Assembly (NCBI GenBank): GCA_946122785.1
Contig: CAMGYJ010000006.1
Coordinates: 37,220,066-37,284,065 of the forward strand
Source of the DNA: Linum tenue
Lineage: Eukaryota; Streptophyta; Magnoliopsida; Malpighiales; Linaceae
DNA: 64,000 nucleotides
Direction: 5' to 3'
A program made the position numbers and the translations under genes. Shown in pieces: positions 34,480 through 45,884 of this stretch. Within the stretch, counting starts at the first letter, position 1, and the number at the start of each line of letters is the position of its first letter. Below the pieces are notes generated by a model. The model was not told the DNA's origin. It did no database searches and saw nothing but the letters and a program-made list of their open reading frames with translations.

Positions 34480-35226
34480 GGTGGAAAGACCCTCCCTCTT
34501 ATCTGGAAGGAGGTCCTGACGTCGAGCCATCAGCTCGAGGAGATCGGTCTACCGGTCGAGGCGGGAAATGACTCCCACAAAGCTCGTCTCTAGGCGATCC
34601 ACCCTATGTACAAGGGGATCACCTGCTGCTGCTGCTGGTGGTGGCTGGGCGCTGGAGCGTAGGACACCGGCGGCGGCTGGGTGCTCGAGCAGGTGGTTGC
34701 TCTGCTGGTGGTGGGACCTCGGGGTCAGGCTCCACTGGATTCGGGTCAAATACTACTCTGATAACTCCTGATGGTTGGAGTCCCTCGAGGTACTCCACTG
34801 GGGAGGGAACCGTCCTCCCGACGCTGGTGCACAGAGTCAGATCCACATGGAGGTGTCAGGCTATCCTCGTAATTAGGCCCCCCATGTGCATGGTGTCTAC
34901 TCTATTCCATCCCAGACACCGGGCGAAAGAAGTGGCGATAAAAGATCCCAGATGGATTGGCTGCGCTGGACTCCTCATGGAGTAGAGGGCAATTAGCCCT
35001 CTGTTCGTTATCAGATGGCTAGATCGGAGGCTGGGGACGACTGAGCGGGTGAGCAAAGTATGGAGGATCCTCCAAGGGGTCCTCAGCTTCACTGCATTGG
35101 TGTGGATCCCCTCAAAATCGTCGTGATCATGCTCGGGGCGGCAGAGGGCTCGGAATGCTCCCTGATAGTTAAAGTCCACTATGTACTACCGCTCCGTCAT
35201 CTTCATGTGGGTGGTGTCGAGCCCCA
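34480..35226 (-). pseudogene. Env-like ORF, C-terminal half (copy 4)
   Basis: From 35179 a frame reads FEGIHTNAVKLRTPWRILH, then LITNRGLIAL and ARCLGWNRVDTMHMGGLITRIA. After a stop at 34856 it continues in the same frame to 34619 with PDPEVPPPAEQPPARA, then shifts to a frame with LVHRVDRLETSF. The order and motifs equal the 60946-62035 copy. The N-terminal half was removed at the junction near 35227. Confidence 0.75.
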
Positions 35227-35227
35227 T

Positions 35228-35566
35228 GGCCTGAGCAAAGGCGTCTTAGTGACCGTGAACTCAATTATCGTCAGTAACTTGAGATTTGGCCCTAGACACC
35301 TTGATGTTCACGGGCACAGCTCCTCTTCACGGTCTAAGCAGACCGTGAACATCCAAGGAAAGCCGTGAACTGCCTTCTTTTCACCTCTTCTCCCGGTTTT
35401 CGCTCCTTTTCGTCCAACTTTCGACTCCGGGGCTGGTTTCACCTGTTAGATCCTGAAACATGCTAAAACACAATAAACCTCGCGTAAAAACACCCTTTTA
35501 GGAGCACAATTGCCACAAACGCCTAAGGAAAACGGGGGTAAAATAGGTACAATTAGGCCCGAATTA
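35228..35566 (-). repeat. Truncated 5' LTR of copy 4
   Basis: Matches the first ~320 bp of the 31006-32446 LTR (32126-32446), including the tcacggtcta palindrome region. The outer TG has mutated to TA on the minus strand. It stops at 35228, where the env-like ORF begins. Confidence 0.85.
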
Positions 35567-35571
35567 TCTGC

Positions 35572-36650
35572 CATCGTTGAAAAACTAAAAATGTCCCATT
35601 TCATGGGTACCTTCAACCATTACCTGTTCCAGAGAGAGCCTTGCAACACATCTATATGGATTACCCAAGTCTGGTGGAAGGGAAGTAGTGTGTTGTGATG
35701 CTGGATTGTTTTTCCAAATATAGTAATTTCTTTAGCCTCAATCAACCCTGTAATGCAATGAGTGGCTTAGATTTTCTTTGAAGGAATTTTCAAACTTCAT
35801 GGTATTTCCTCAAACCATTGTGTCTGATATATATGTTGTTTTCACTAGTCAATTTTGTCCAAGCAATTTGAATTTCAAGGGGTTGATCTTCACTAGCCTA
35901 TTGCCTACCAGCCCCAGAAAAATGATCAAACTGAAATATTAAACATATGAATAGATGAATATTTGAGAAGTATGATAAATCACTCACCATAGAGCTTGAA
36001 TACCTGGTCTCCACTAACATAATGGTGGTATAACACCAAATTTCATAGCAGCTTATAGATGACACCCTTTGAGACTCTCTATGGCTATCCACAATCACAT
36101 TTTGAGCTAAGGAATCCATTGTATACTTTTGTGGCGGATAAACTACAGCATCAACAGAGGCTAATAAGGATGAACAGGGACAACTAGCCATGGCTTAAAA
36201 CTGTCGGATCAAATGCCAAATAGGCACAGGAAAGAAATGGAATTTAAAGTTGGAGAAAGTGAATATATGAGGCTGAATCCTTGCAGATGGATCTTAGTGG
36301 CAGGCAGAATGAATAAGAAACTTTCCCATAAATACTATGGACCCTTCTTGATTACTAAGAGGATTGGAGAAATGGCTTATGAGCACAAGTTGTCTGCTAG
36401 TTCCCTGATACACCTTGTATTCCATGTCTCCTTGTCGGAACGTGTTGTAGGAGTTCAAGTGACAACTCAACCTGCACTGCCAAATTATGATGAGACTGGA
36501 AGTTTGAAGCTAGGTGGGTGGTAGCTCCTCACAACAAGACTTCTACTCCAATTTTAGTAGAGGTTGTCAACCCGACGAACCTCCCGTTGATCCCGATCCA
36601 TTGGAAAAAATGGGCCACACACACATGCGAGTTGACCTCTGTAAAGTTAC
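35572..36650 (+). pseudogene. Chromovirus integrase C-terminus
   Basis: The clear part is 36213-36524: KVGESEYMRLNPCRW, then KLSHKYYGPFLITKRIGEMAYEHKL and IHLVFHVSLS, the GPY/F module that follows the integrase core (GPF here). Then VEVVNPTNLP with IHWKKW suggests a chromodomain start. The core (35580-36200) is decayed, with fragments such as LPKSGG and FPQTIVSDIYVVF. The element appears truncated near 36650. Confidence 0.7.
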
Positions 36651-38182
36651 TGTAACATCCTCATCTTTTTAACCAAAAATATAAAACAAATGCTCCGAAG
36701 CAAAGTACAATTTCTTAAAAATCAAAACAAAGAAAACAATACTGAACCATTTCTTATAAATCAACTATAAAGCTCTAAACACTTGGGCAAATCCAATTCA
36801 TAATTCATTAAACACAAAACTATGAATCTCTAGTTTATACTCATAATCATGAAATGAAATAAGGAAGCAATCTAGCTACGAATGCTTACTGGGATCCCTT
36901 TTGAGACATCTTCAGAGATGGTGTGTTTAATCGTCTCACGCTAACTCTTCTCGAGCTACTCGCTCTCTAACCCATCCTCTACCTGGTGAGTGAGAAGGGG
37001 TCGGTCTACGCAGCTAAAAAGAACTCAACATATAAAGAATAAAACCTTAAAAATTTGCCTTTTGTTTTGCGTAAGTTGTTCTTACTCCCTTCCTTTAACT
37101 TTATTATTTTAATGAATTGTGGGAGTTGACATTACTCTCCACCCTTAACTTCAAAACTAGAAGCTCCTTAACCTATGATCACCACATTCATATTGTCGTC
37201 CGGTGTCATAACCTCCGAGGAAATGGCCCGCGTTTTGATTCACCGTCCAGTGCCATAACTACCTAGGCAATGGCCCACGTTTCGATTCACCGTCTGGTGC
37301 CATGCCTGATCAACTACTTCACATTGTATCGTCGTCCACTACTGATCTAACCACCCGGGGGTTTTCTTTTCTTACTAACACTCACTCATCACATACACCT
37401 CATAAACTCATTATCTCCACCTTCATTAGGCGGTGAAGTACCTCAAGAATACACATCACATCACATCACATACACATCAAAACCGGTCCTCGCCTTCAGT
37501 AGGCGATGGGTTACCTCAATAAACATCCATAGGCCTCATACATTCTCAATTCTTCTCCTAGTTCAAATTTATAGGAAAAAGGAATCCTCAAACATGCATC
37601 TCGAGTAAGCATAACTCGTAATTGAAAGCTTCCATTCAAAGACTTTGGACTAGTATCCTTGAAAATTATCAAATTTTTAAAATCACCTCGGTATGATTTT
37701 TATTAAATTAAAATCATTCTTTCAACAATTTCTAAAAATAGTAATTCATTTTTAAAAACCTTTAAATTAAATAACAGGCACCTCCTGGAACTCCTTCAAT
37801 TTCTAAAATTATTAAACATAGAAAATAACTCTTACATAGGCTCAAAACTATTTAAAGAACTTAAATCACATTTCTGAAATTTTCTATAGTTACAGTGACT
37901 AAGAAAAATGTTACTTAAACCTGTAAAAAGCGTCGCTAAAATCCCAGCACTGCACCCTCACGAAAAATGATATAAACAATTGATCTAACTCGAGGGATCG
38001 AGTTTCCTTACCTCTAGAACGTGCCTACCCTCAGATTCAAAGACTTTGGACGTAGATCGCTTTCATCAATCAGCATTTTGAATCCTCAAAATGTCACCGC
38101 AAAAACTATATTATAAAAGGACGAATAAAGGGGTAGATTATCGATGGAACGACCACCAAATCACGAGGGCAATCGTGCTCCA
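36651..38182. repeat. Isolated LTR-like unit, TGTAACATCC to CTCCA
   Basis: Starts TGTAACATCC and ends gctcCA, about 1.53 kb, AT-rich, in the place between the chromovirus tail and the next Athila LTR. An aggtaagg donor-like sequence is readable on the minus strand near 38013. No target duplication was found (gttac left, taccg right), so it may be a fragment. Orientation unknown. Confidence 0.5.
37197..37313. repeat. 47-bp tandem repeat, 2.5 copies
   Basis: Units start cgtccggtg (37197), cgtccagtg (37244) and cgtctggtg (37291), each with aatggccc and gattcac. Confidence 0.85.
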
Positions 38183-38189
38183 TACCGGG

Positions 38190-39610
38190 TGATTCGCGGT
38201 TAATTGTACACTTTTTACCCCCAGTTTCCTTAGCCGTTTGAGGCATTTTTACTCCGCGAGGTTTGGTTTTACACTAGGTTTTATCTTGATTTTGTGCATT
38301 TTAGTCTATAACAGGTGGAACCAACCCCAGAGTTGAAAGTTGGACAAAAAGGTGAAAAATTGGGTCAAAGGATGGAGGCAATAGCAGATCACGGTGGAAG
38401 CAGCAAGTTCATGGTCAGGGAGACCGTGAACCGCCAGGCGTCCAGGGAAATTTTTGCTTTCAATGGACTCAAGCCAGTTCACGGTTGTAAGACCGTGAAC
38501 CCAAGCCGCAGATCGTGAACTAGATTATTGATGCAGCGCATTTTGGCTTGAGATCGCGGTCCGCACCTTTAGTTCACGGTCGTGAACTAGGATCGTGATG
38601 TGAGCCCGACCTGCGTATAAAAAGAGGTTTGAGCTTAAGGAAAAGGAGGAAGAGACCTATTGTGAGAAACTTCTTCTTCTTCAGATTTCTAGAGTGAGAA
38701 AGTGACGACCCAAAGAAGAGAAGAAGCTTGGGTTTCATCTTCAAGCAAGGTTTTGGGAATTCCTTCCCCAAAGAAGGATCTCTTCAACACAAGGAGAAAG
38801 GCTAGCATCTCCATGATGGTTTCCCTTCTCTCTTGTGTTTTCCCTTCTCCTAGCATGGAGTAGTCCCTTATTTCACCTGGGTGTTTGTAAACCCTAGCTA
38901 CAATTATTTGAATGTTTGTATGGGTTGAATGGTTTATGTGTGGATGTGTTTTAATATGAATTTGGAGATATTTTCGTGGATGATTGTGTTGTGTGTTTGC
39001 CTATCAATCTATTTGCCATTCTAACCTAGGTAGAGAGAAAACCCCCTTCCTTTGAAAGAGGCTTGTAAAGCTGGGGTTTCTTAGGCAAATCTTGTCTCCT
39101 GTCTAGGTTAATGTAGGTCAACCCTCTTTGTTCGTATTAGCATCTAGGGTTGGATATAAGTTGGCCGTCCAAACTCCGGTTCGAGGGTGAAGTCTTGGCA
39201 ACCCTTAGTCAATAGGTCAAGAAGCTACTTTGGTTGCTTGAACAAATTCCCTTGACCTATTGACCGAGAGAGTAGCGTTTGTTCACTTGTTGCACTTCCA
39301 TACGGTTTACAACCTCCTTACCACACGTGTCCATTCGATCCAACAAGTCATAATTGCTAGCTAGGGGGAGCAACAACCAGGTGAAGTCTTCTCAATTAGT
39401 GTCAAATCCATTTACTTATCCAAACGTTTTAGCTATAGATCGTCGTTGTCACAAAAAACCAATAGCTCGATAATGTTCCAAACACTCGAAGTAGGGGTAC
39501 ATGGACCAACCCAGGTTGATATTTAAACGTACTTGCCCTATATTGCACCCAATTAAGGTTTATACTTCGGCCTTAATTGGGAGTTTTATTGTGATATTCG
39601 GGACGAGTCA
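38190..39610 (+). repeat. 5' LTR of Athila copy 1
   Basis: 1421 bp from TGATTCGCGG to gacgagTCA. It contains several TTCACGG/CCGTGAA palindromes (38370-38590), a TATA box and the gtaggggtacatggacc tail. The first copy base follows ccggg, a possible target duplication whose partner is outside the window. Confidence 0.9.
38616..38623 (+). promoter_or_regulatory. LTR TATA box
   Basis: TATAAAAA follows the U3 palindromes; the 3' LTR has the same octamer at 63422-63429. Confidence 0.6.
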
Positions 39611-39616
39611 AGTTTT

Positions 39617-39634
39617 TGGCGCCGTTCCTGGGGA
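39617..39634 (+). other. Primer binding site, tRNA-Asp type
   Basis: TGGCGCCGTTCCTGGGGA matches the tRNA-Asp complement with two changes. It lies 6 nt after the LTR end. Confidence 0.85.
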
Positions 39635-39762
39635 ATAGAATGTTCCATTATTTTGAAAAGATTGTTTGTTTTTAATCTAGCTTTTACTTTTTGCTTTTGT
39701 GTTTGTAAATATTTCTTGTGTTAGACGAGTTGTGGTTCTTTTGAGTGTTTGCAGGGAGGTGT

Positions 39763-40544
39763 ATGAACCGGAGTAATCCGACACCTTTGGCACCACTGGA
39801 AGAGAATCTCAACCACACTCTCCGACTCTTGGCTAGTGAGAGGGAACTGGCAGAAGCAAGAAGAAGGATAGAAGGGGGGGGTGGGTGTGGGGGGGACAAC
39901 CACAAGTTGGTCCCGAAGAAGAAGTTGTAGTTGAGGAAGATTTTCATTCCGAAGAGGAAGGAAGTGAAGCTGATATGGTGGCTAATCAACATGCTCCAAG
40001 TGGAGGGGTCGCGAAGGAGCAACCAAGGAACATGGGCTACAATATGGCCCCACGGGCGGCGGATATTCAACCTGCCATTCGATATTCGCCCGTGGCCTCC
40101 AACAATTTTGAGATCTAGCCCGCCCTCGTCACCATGATCCAAAACAATGCACTGTTTCATGGGCTTAGCAATGAGTCTCCAAGGGAGCATGTTCAGAAGG
40201 TCATCTAACTTGTGGGAAGTTTGAAGATCAATTGTGTTCCCAAGGATGCTTTAAAGTTGAGGTTATTCTCCTACTCTATTGCGTGAAATGCGTCTCGGTG
40301 GCTCAACAATAGACCGACCCTCTCGATCACCTCGTGGGATGACATGCTCAACAAGTTTATGACTCGGTATTGCCCACCTTCAAAGACGGCGGAGTAGAGC
40401 AAGAAGATCCCCACTTTGAGCAAGAGGGAGATGAGACATTGAGGGATGCTTGGGAAAGGTACTCTGACTTCTTCTTTCAATGCCCATATCATGGATTCGA
40501 GGAGCAATTCTGGATTGAGCCTATATGGAGCAAGGGTGAAATTA
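39763..40544 (+). pseudogene. Athila gag, N-terminal half
   Basis: ATG 39763 opens MNRSNPTPLAPLEENL, a frame that shifts at the G-run 39878-39896 and continues with an acidic stretch (EEEGSEAD). Gag core features are NASRWLNNRPTLSITSWDDML (40285-40350), FMTRYCPPSKTA (40358-40395) and a FFFQCPYHGFEE end (40470-40505). Stops lie at 40116, near 40207 and near 40286. The C-terminal half resumes at 42004 after an insertion. Confidence 0.75.
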
Positions 40545-42003
40545 TGTAAGAGTGGAGCAGGTAAAGCGACGTGGTGCACTCCAAAGGAATGGTTGAGTCA
40601 TGCATAAAATCCAAAGTGAAAAAAAGAAGGAAAACATGATGTGATTGCTATCAATGGCCGCCAAACACAAAACGATTAAAGGAGGAGCAAATGGCTAGGT
40701 CTAGACGCGTAGCAAGTAATAGCAGCCAAGTTTGGTTTTATGCAATGTGAAACATGGAGAATGAAAAAAGAAGTACATGACCATGCGAGCAAAGCTAATA
40801 TAAAAAAAATATAATGGTCATTATAAGGTGGAAGGGCGGCCGCAATTGAGGAAAGTTAGGCCAAGTTATTTGGCTAAAATTGTTTTATTTAGCCGAGTTG
40901 GGAAGGGACACCCTCTTGGTGTGTTTCGTCTACATGGCCAAAAAGGAATTACATTCCTTATATGATTTGGAGACATGACTATGTAAAGCCAACATCTGCT
41001 TCAAGTGGTTGGGCATCTAGTACAGTTGGTGTCAACAACTTAGTTCATAAGAGTTAGTTCTTATAAACTAAGTTGTGGGGGGCATTTGTTTACACCAAAA
41101 TATTTTTCATTAATTATTACATGTATGAACAGTCTGGCCAATTTAAGTAGCTGGTCCACGTGTACATGGATGATCCAATTTATTCAAGTCAGGGCGTAGG
41201 GTATGGATGGTAGCTCGAGTATGGATACCATCCAAATCCAATAATGGATGATAGTGTCCAATAAGATGGATACCATCCAAATCCAATGATGGATGGTAGT
41301 GTCCAACATTATGGATACCATCCAAATCTAATAATGGATGGTAGTGTCCAACATGGATACCATCCAAATCTCATAATGGATGGTAGTTTCCAATAACATG
41401 GATACCATCCAAATTTATAATGGATGGTAATGTCCACATCATGGTTACCATCCAAATCTCATTATGGATAGTAGTGTCCAACGTTATGGACACCATCCAA
41501 ACCCTATAATGGACACCACCCAAACACAAAGTGGATGGTGACCATCTAATTTTTCATACATGGTAAGTAGGGTTGATTGTCCAGGGACATGATGACGTGT
41601 CAAAGGTGGTTACCAGAGGCAAACACTAACTTGCAAGGACGCTCGAAGGAGTTACTGGATGCTACGTGGAGCTAATTTTCGGGAAGAGAGAGAAGACGGT
41701 TAGAGGGTGAGACATAGCAAAACTTGCAGCAGGGCTCTGGAGGAAAGACAGACAAATCAAATCACAAACAGTCTTGTCAAAATTTATATTTTCTCTCTAG
41801 AACAGTAACCGTAGCAGTAGCACCAGGGACCCTGGCTTCTCTGTTAGTTGTAGTCAGTAGTTGTAGAGCTCTCAAGGAATCTCCATAGGAGTAGAGGTAA
41901 CAGTAACCAGATCCTTTGATGTATGCATCGAACACCCTCGTTCGAACAGTGTTTAAAGAGGTGTGAATCGAGTAATATCGTTTTCTGTTTTCTTGAAGGA
42001 ACA
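40545..42003 (+). mobile_element. LTR-type insertion in Athila gag
   Basis: Gag-like sequence stops near 40545 and resumes at 42004. A purine tract (ttgtggggggc, 41073-41083) precedes a probable LTR starting TGTTTACACC at 41087 and ending about 42003 (gaaCA). The 540 bp before the tract are not recognised. The target duplication was not found and part of gag (the zinc-knuckle region) is missing, so a deletion also occurred. Confidence 0.55.
41200..41533. repeat. Hairpin-forming ~60-bp tandem repeat
   Basis: Six degenerate units of the form atggataccatccaaat, then ataatggatggtagtgtccaa. Within each, GGATACCATCC and GGATGGTAGTGTCC can pair. It lies inside the inserted LTR (41087-42003). Confidence 0.85.
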
Positions 42004-42330
42004 ACCCCTATAGCAACACTTACAACCCCTATAGCAACACTTACAACCCGGGGTGGCAAAATCATCCCAATTTTTCTTGGTCCTCTCCTTGCAACCCAAG
42101 ACCTCCGGTTTCCAAGAACCGACGGGAAATTATCAACCAAGGTCTACTTTCATTCAACAAAGGCCGCAATTCCAAGGCTCTAACTTCGAACAACCATTCC
42201 AAGCTCAAGGTGGTCAAGGGTTCCAACAACCCGGTAAGTTTACAAAACTTGAAGACCTTGTGACCACCTTCGTGAGCACGAGAACTCAAAAGTTCTAGAA
42301 GATTGTGCAATTTATGGATGTGGCAACAAC
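42004..42330 (+). pseudogene. Athila gag, middle segment
   Basis: Starts with a doubled PYSNTYN motif, then NPGW, a NHPNFSWSS block (42050-42090) and KLEDLVTTFV (42248-42275) in two frames. These are the standard order after the Athila zinc knuckle. The coding continues at 54909 after the nest. Confidence 0.75.
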
Positions 42331-42335
42331 AAAGT

Positions 42336-42434
42336 TGTAACACTCCAATATTTTAGATTTAGGTTCAACCATATTAAATGATCGGTTGGATTGACGGTTA
42401 CGTACAAAAGGTTGAAACCGCGGATTAGGATATT
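42336..42434 (+). repeat. 5' LTR fragment of the Tekay-type element
   Basis: About 99 bp starting TGTAACACTCCAATATTTTAG, nearly the same as 43919-44010. It ends where integrase begins, so the rest of the LTR, PBS, gag, protease and RT were deleted. Confidence 0.8.
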
Positions 42435-42439
42435 CTAGA

Positions 42440-43693
42440 TGAAGCTCACTCTACACCTTATGCGATGCACCCTGGGGATACTAAGATGTATAGTACCCTC
42501 AAGGAGCATTTCTGGTGGCTAGGGTTGAAGAATGAGGTAGCTACACATGTCTACCAATGCTTGGAGTGCCAAATGATTAAGGCTAAGCATCAAGCTCCAC
42601 TCATTGAGCAATTACCGTTGGAGATTCCATAGTGGACATGGGAGAAGATCATCATAGATTTTGTGTATGGTTTACTGAGGACCCCAAGGGGGAATTATAG
42701 TTTATGGGTGATTGTGGATCGCTTCTCGAAGGTGGCTCATTTTATACCCATCAGGTTCAAGCCAAGGTTGGAGGAGTTGGCTAGGCTGTATGTGAGGGAG
42801 ATAGTAATATTGCATGGAGTCCCACTTAGCATCGTGTCTGATTGCGATCCTAGCTTCATGGCACGATTATGGCTGAGTCTTCAAAAGGCTATGGCACTAA
42901 ATTTCACTTCTCCACCGCATACCATCCCCAGACTGATGGACAGTCAGAGATGACCATTAAGACATTGGAAGATCTGCTAAGGGCATGTGTCTTGATGATG
43001 GAAGAAGCTTGGGATGAGCATTTGCTTCTAATGGAGTTTGCTTACAATAACCAGTATCACAGCTCGATACAAGCAACTCCATATGAGGTGTTGTATGGGA
43101 CGAAGTGTCGTACACCACTGTATTGGGATGCGGAAGGAGTTCAACAGCTAGAAGGTCCAGAAATGGTACAGAAGGCAGTAGAGAAGGTGGAGATGATTCG
43201 CCAGAACTTGAAGGCGGCTCAGGATCGGCAGAAGAGTAATGATGAAAGGTCGGGAAACCCATACAGTTATGAAGTGTGAGATATGGTGTTTTTAAGGGTA
43301 TCTCCTTGGAAGGGAGTGATGAGATTTGGCAAGAAGGTAAAGCTTAGTCCGAGTTATATCAGGCCATATGAGGCGTTGGAGCGTATTGAACCCTTAGCCT
43401 ATCGACTAGCCTTACCTCCTAGCCTATCTAGGATTCACGATGTTTTCCACGTCAGCATGCTAAGGGCATATTGGTCCAACCCCAACCATGTAATCAGGCA
43501 TGAGGATATCCAGCAGAAGGATGACTTGACCTATGAGGAGTCACTAGTTCAGATTGTGGATAGATAGGAGAAGGAGTTGAGGAGGAAAAAGATCGCCATG
43601 GTGAAGCTGATATGGAGGAACCAGGCTAGGGAGGCTGTCACTTGGGAGACAAAGAGTAGCACGAGAGAGAAGTACCCTGAGATATTTAAGTGA
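42440..43693 (+). pseudogene. Tekay-type integrase with chromodomain-like tail
   Basis: The HHCC zinc-binding region is readable (HSTPYAMHPG, then CLECQ, 42440-42580). The catalytic core follows: Asp in IIIDFVYGL (42647-42672), Asp in VSDCDPSF (42833-42858), and Glu in HPQTDGQSE (42920-42948), so DD(35)E is intact at residue level. The GPY/F-type module and tail follow (FHVSMLRAYW, then WRNQAREAVTWE). Defects: a stop near 42632, a frameshift in 42869-42953, and stops at 43277 and 43565. The tail stops at 43691. The element lacks RT, so it cannot move by itself. Confidence 0.85.
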
Positions 43694-43918
43694 GGGACCT
43701 ATGTATTGCTACTGGTAGGGAGAGGACTATGTCTTCACCTTGTTTCTTCTGCTACCAATTTTGAGGTCGAAATTTTTATTAAGGGGGAGGAAAATGTTAT
43801 ATCATAGCTTGAGAAATTTTAGTTGAACACCATAAGTTTGAGTTCAAGTAGTTATTTTTCTAGTTCCATCTTACAGTTCCAATTTCGAGGAAGAAAATTT
43901 TATAAGGGTAGAGGAAAT

Positions 43919-44309
43919 GTAACACCCCGATATTTTAGATTTAGGTTCAACCATATTAAATGATCGGTAGGATTGACAGTTACGTACTAAGGGTTGCAAC
44001 CGCGGATTATGAATAATAATAATAATAATAATAACTATTATCATTATATGCTAATTCTATAAATTTGAATTTGTAGAATTAGAATAATATAATGATATAA
44101 CATATAATCACAACTAATTAATGGATTACCCTACGACCTAGACCTCCAATTTTGAATTTTATCCCTAAACCCCAAATTGTAAACCCTAACCCTAAAAGTA
44201 AATCTCTAAACTCTAAATCCTTCAAATTAAAGTAAATCTTGAATGATTTTTGTGCAAATTCATGTGCTTCAATGTTCATCACATCATAAGTGATGATTGA
44301 TATCATTAT
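43919..44309 (+). repeat. 3' LTR start of the Tekay-type element
   Basis: Begins TGTAACACCCCGATATTTTAG after the purine tract aagggtagaggaaa. It contains an (AAT)n run (44010-44033) and is then broken by a hAT-like element. A second purine tract copy lies at 43779-43797. Confidence 0.75.
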
Positions 44310-44950
44310 TAGAGGTGGGCTTCCGGTTTGGTAAAACCAAACCGATCCGAACTGAACCGAGATACAACCGAACCAAAACTGAACTTACACTGTTTGGTTC
44401 GGAATTCGGAAGTGAAATAGGCCTAATTCAGAAATCAGGCTCCTCTAGACCGAATCAAGTTTCCGAATTCCGAACCGATTAACCAAAATATACTACTTGC
44501 CTAGCCCAATCCCCCACAACCCAACAAAGTCTCCTCCCGTGCAACCCAATTCCCACTAGGCCTAGTCCTACAAATCTGCTATCTCATATCCCTATTCCAA
44601 CTCCCACATCTTTAGCCCAATCCCCCTATCCCTATCCCTACCCCAACTCCCACAACACTCGGCAGCCAACGTTTAGCCGCCACTCTGGCAGCCCCCAACA
44701 CTCCACCTCCGTTCCTGCATCGTCACTGGTCGGTTGGATTGGATCATCGTCGCCCATCTGTTGATGGGAGCATCATCACTGTCGGAGGATTGGAGCATCG
44801 TCGCCCCTCCTGCCACTGCCCACCTAGTGTCCCACACATCCAGATCTCGTCATTCCTCCACCAATTACTCCATAGCTAGCATCGACCCACTGGGAAAAAA
44901 CAAGAACACATTGAATGAGAGGGAGATAGATCATTTATTTGCTGGGGGTG

Positions 44951-45008
<58 letters not shown>

Positions 45009-45301
45009 GGAAGGAGATGGAGTGATAATTTGTTTGCTGGAGAGAGAGATAGGGGGAAGAAAAGGTAAAGAAGTGTCTTAGTGGGGGAGGTGATGGGACG
45101 ACAAACAATTAAAACAAGGAATGCGCTAGAATTTCGGGGCTGGTGAAAAATCTGAACCGAACCGGAATATATTTCGGTTCGACCAAAATGAACCGAAATA
45201 TCTTTCGGTTTCAATTCGGTTTGGGCTGTAGAGAACTTCGGGGAACCAGGATACATCATTTCGGTTCGGTTTTGACCGAACCGAATCGATGCCCACCCCT
45301 A
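44310..45301. mobile_element. hAT-like non-autonomous element
   Basis: Ends TAGAGGTGGGC (left) and complement of TAGGGGTGGGC (right). The flanks atcattat (44302-44309) and atcactat (45302-45309) match at 7 of 8 positions, an aged 8-bp hAT duplication. Subterminal zones carry repeated gaaccg and cggttcggt. The interior holds a GA microsatellite and no transposase. Confidence 0.8.
44953..45005. repeat. (GA)26 microsatellite
   Basis: A pure GA dinucleotide run inside the hAT-like element. Confidence 0.95.
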
Positions 45302-45387
45302 ATCACTATGACATGAATCGCATGTTTAAAATGACGTTTATTAGGCGAGTGCATTGAATGCACTCAAAAAAGTGAGTGCACCAAAGA

Positions 45388-45436
<49 letters not shown>

Positions 45437-45770
45437 AGGGGACGAGGGCCGAGCAGCCCTCCCCACTCCCAGAGGGAGATTCCCTACTCCCCAACAAACC
45501 CTCCATTTTATTTCGGGGTTGCTAATTGCCGCCCTAAATCGCCCTAACATAAAAATAATATTACTTTTATACCCTTCATATTTTATTGTTAAGAAAATAT
45601 ATTTTCAAACCCACCATCCATCTAAGAAAAAGAACGTAACTTATCACCGCTCATTCCCATGGTCGAGCAACACTAATTAATTCGGGCGGGGACTCTTCAG
45701 TATCCCCTCAAATTTCTAATCCCATTTCCAATCGTCGATCAACCTACATAATCATTATGTATTACAAATT
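45302..45770. other. Spacer with (AT)18 microsatellite
   Basis: (AT)18 lies at 45395-45430. The remainder (45440-45720) has a GC-richer segment of unknown origin. No gene seen. MULE sequence probably starts within or after it. Confidence 0.4.
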
Positions 45771-45884
45771 GATCGGGATAATAAAGGAAAAAATCAAGAA
45801 ATAGCACTATAATTTTTTTGCAAAAATAGCACCCAAATTACACAAATTCTAAAATTAGCACCATTGAAGGGCCAAATTTACAAA

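Larger units (their letters stand above)
31006..35566 (-). mobile_element. Athila copy 4 with TCTGC target duplication
   Basis: TCTGC lies at 31001-31005 and 35567-35571. On the minus strand the order is truncated 5' LTR (35566-35228), env-like ORF C-terminus (35226-34480), long 3' region, polypurine tract (32460-32447) and full 3' LTR (32446-31006). Gag, protease and PBS are missing: the 5' LTR U3 is joined directly to the env-like ORF. The LTR pieces appear about 95% alike. Confidence 0.9.
25260..36650 (+). mobile_element. Decayed chromovirus split by three Athila insertions
   Basis: Coding order along the plus strand is zinc knuckle (25315-25365), protease (25500-25583 and 27520-27830), RT (27840-28586), RNase H (30155-30750), integrase zinc-binding start (30890-31000) and integrase C-terminus/chromodomain-like tail (35572-36620). 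The order PR-RT-RH-INT and the tail mark a Ty3 chromovirus. Insertions lie at 25584-27514, 28592-30149 and 31006-35566, each with a matched 5-bp duplication. No own LTRs were identified. Many frameshifts show that the element is old. Confidence 0.75.

Noticed and set aside
44734..45259. ORFs with Arg-Glu or Ser-Leu repeats on both strands
   Set aside because: They come from the GA microsatellite inside a non-autonomous hAT-like element.
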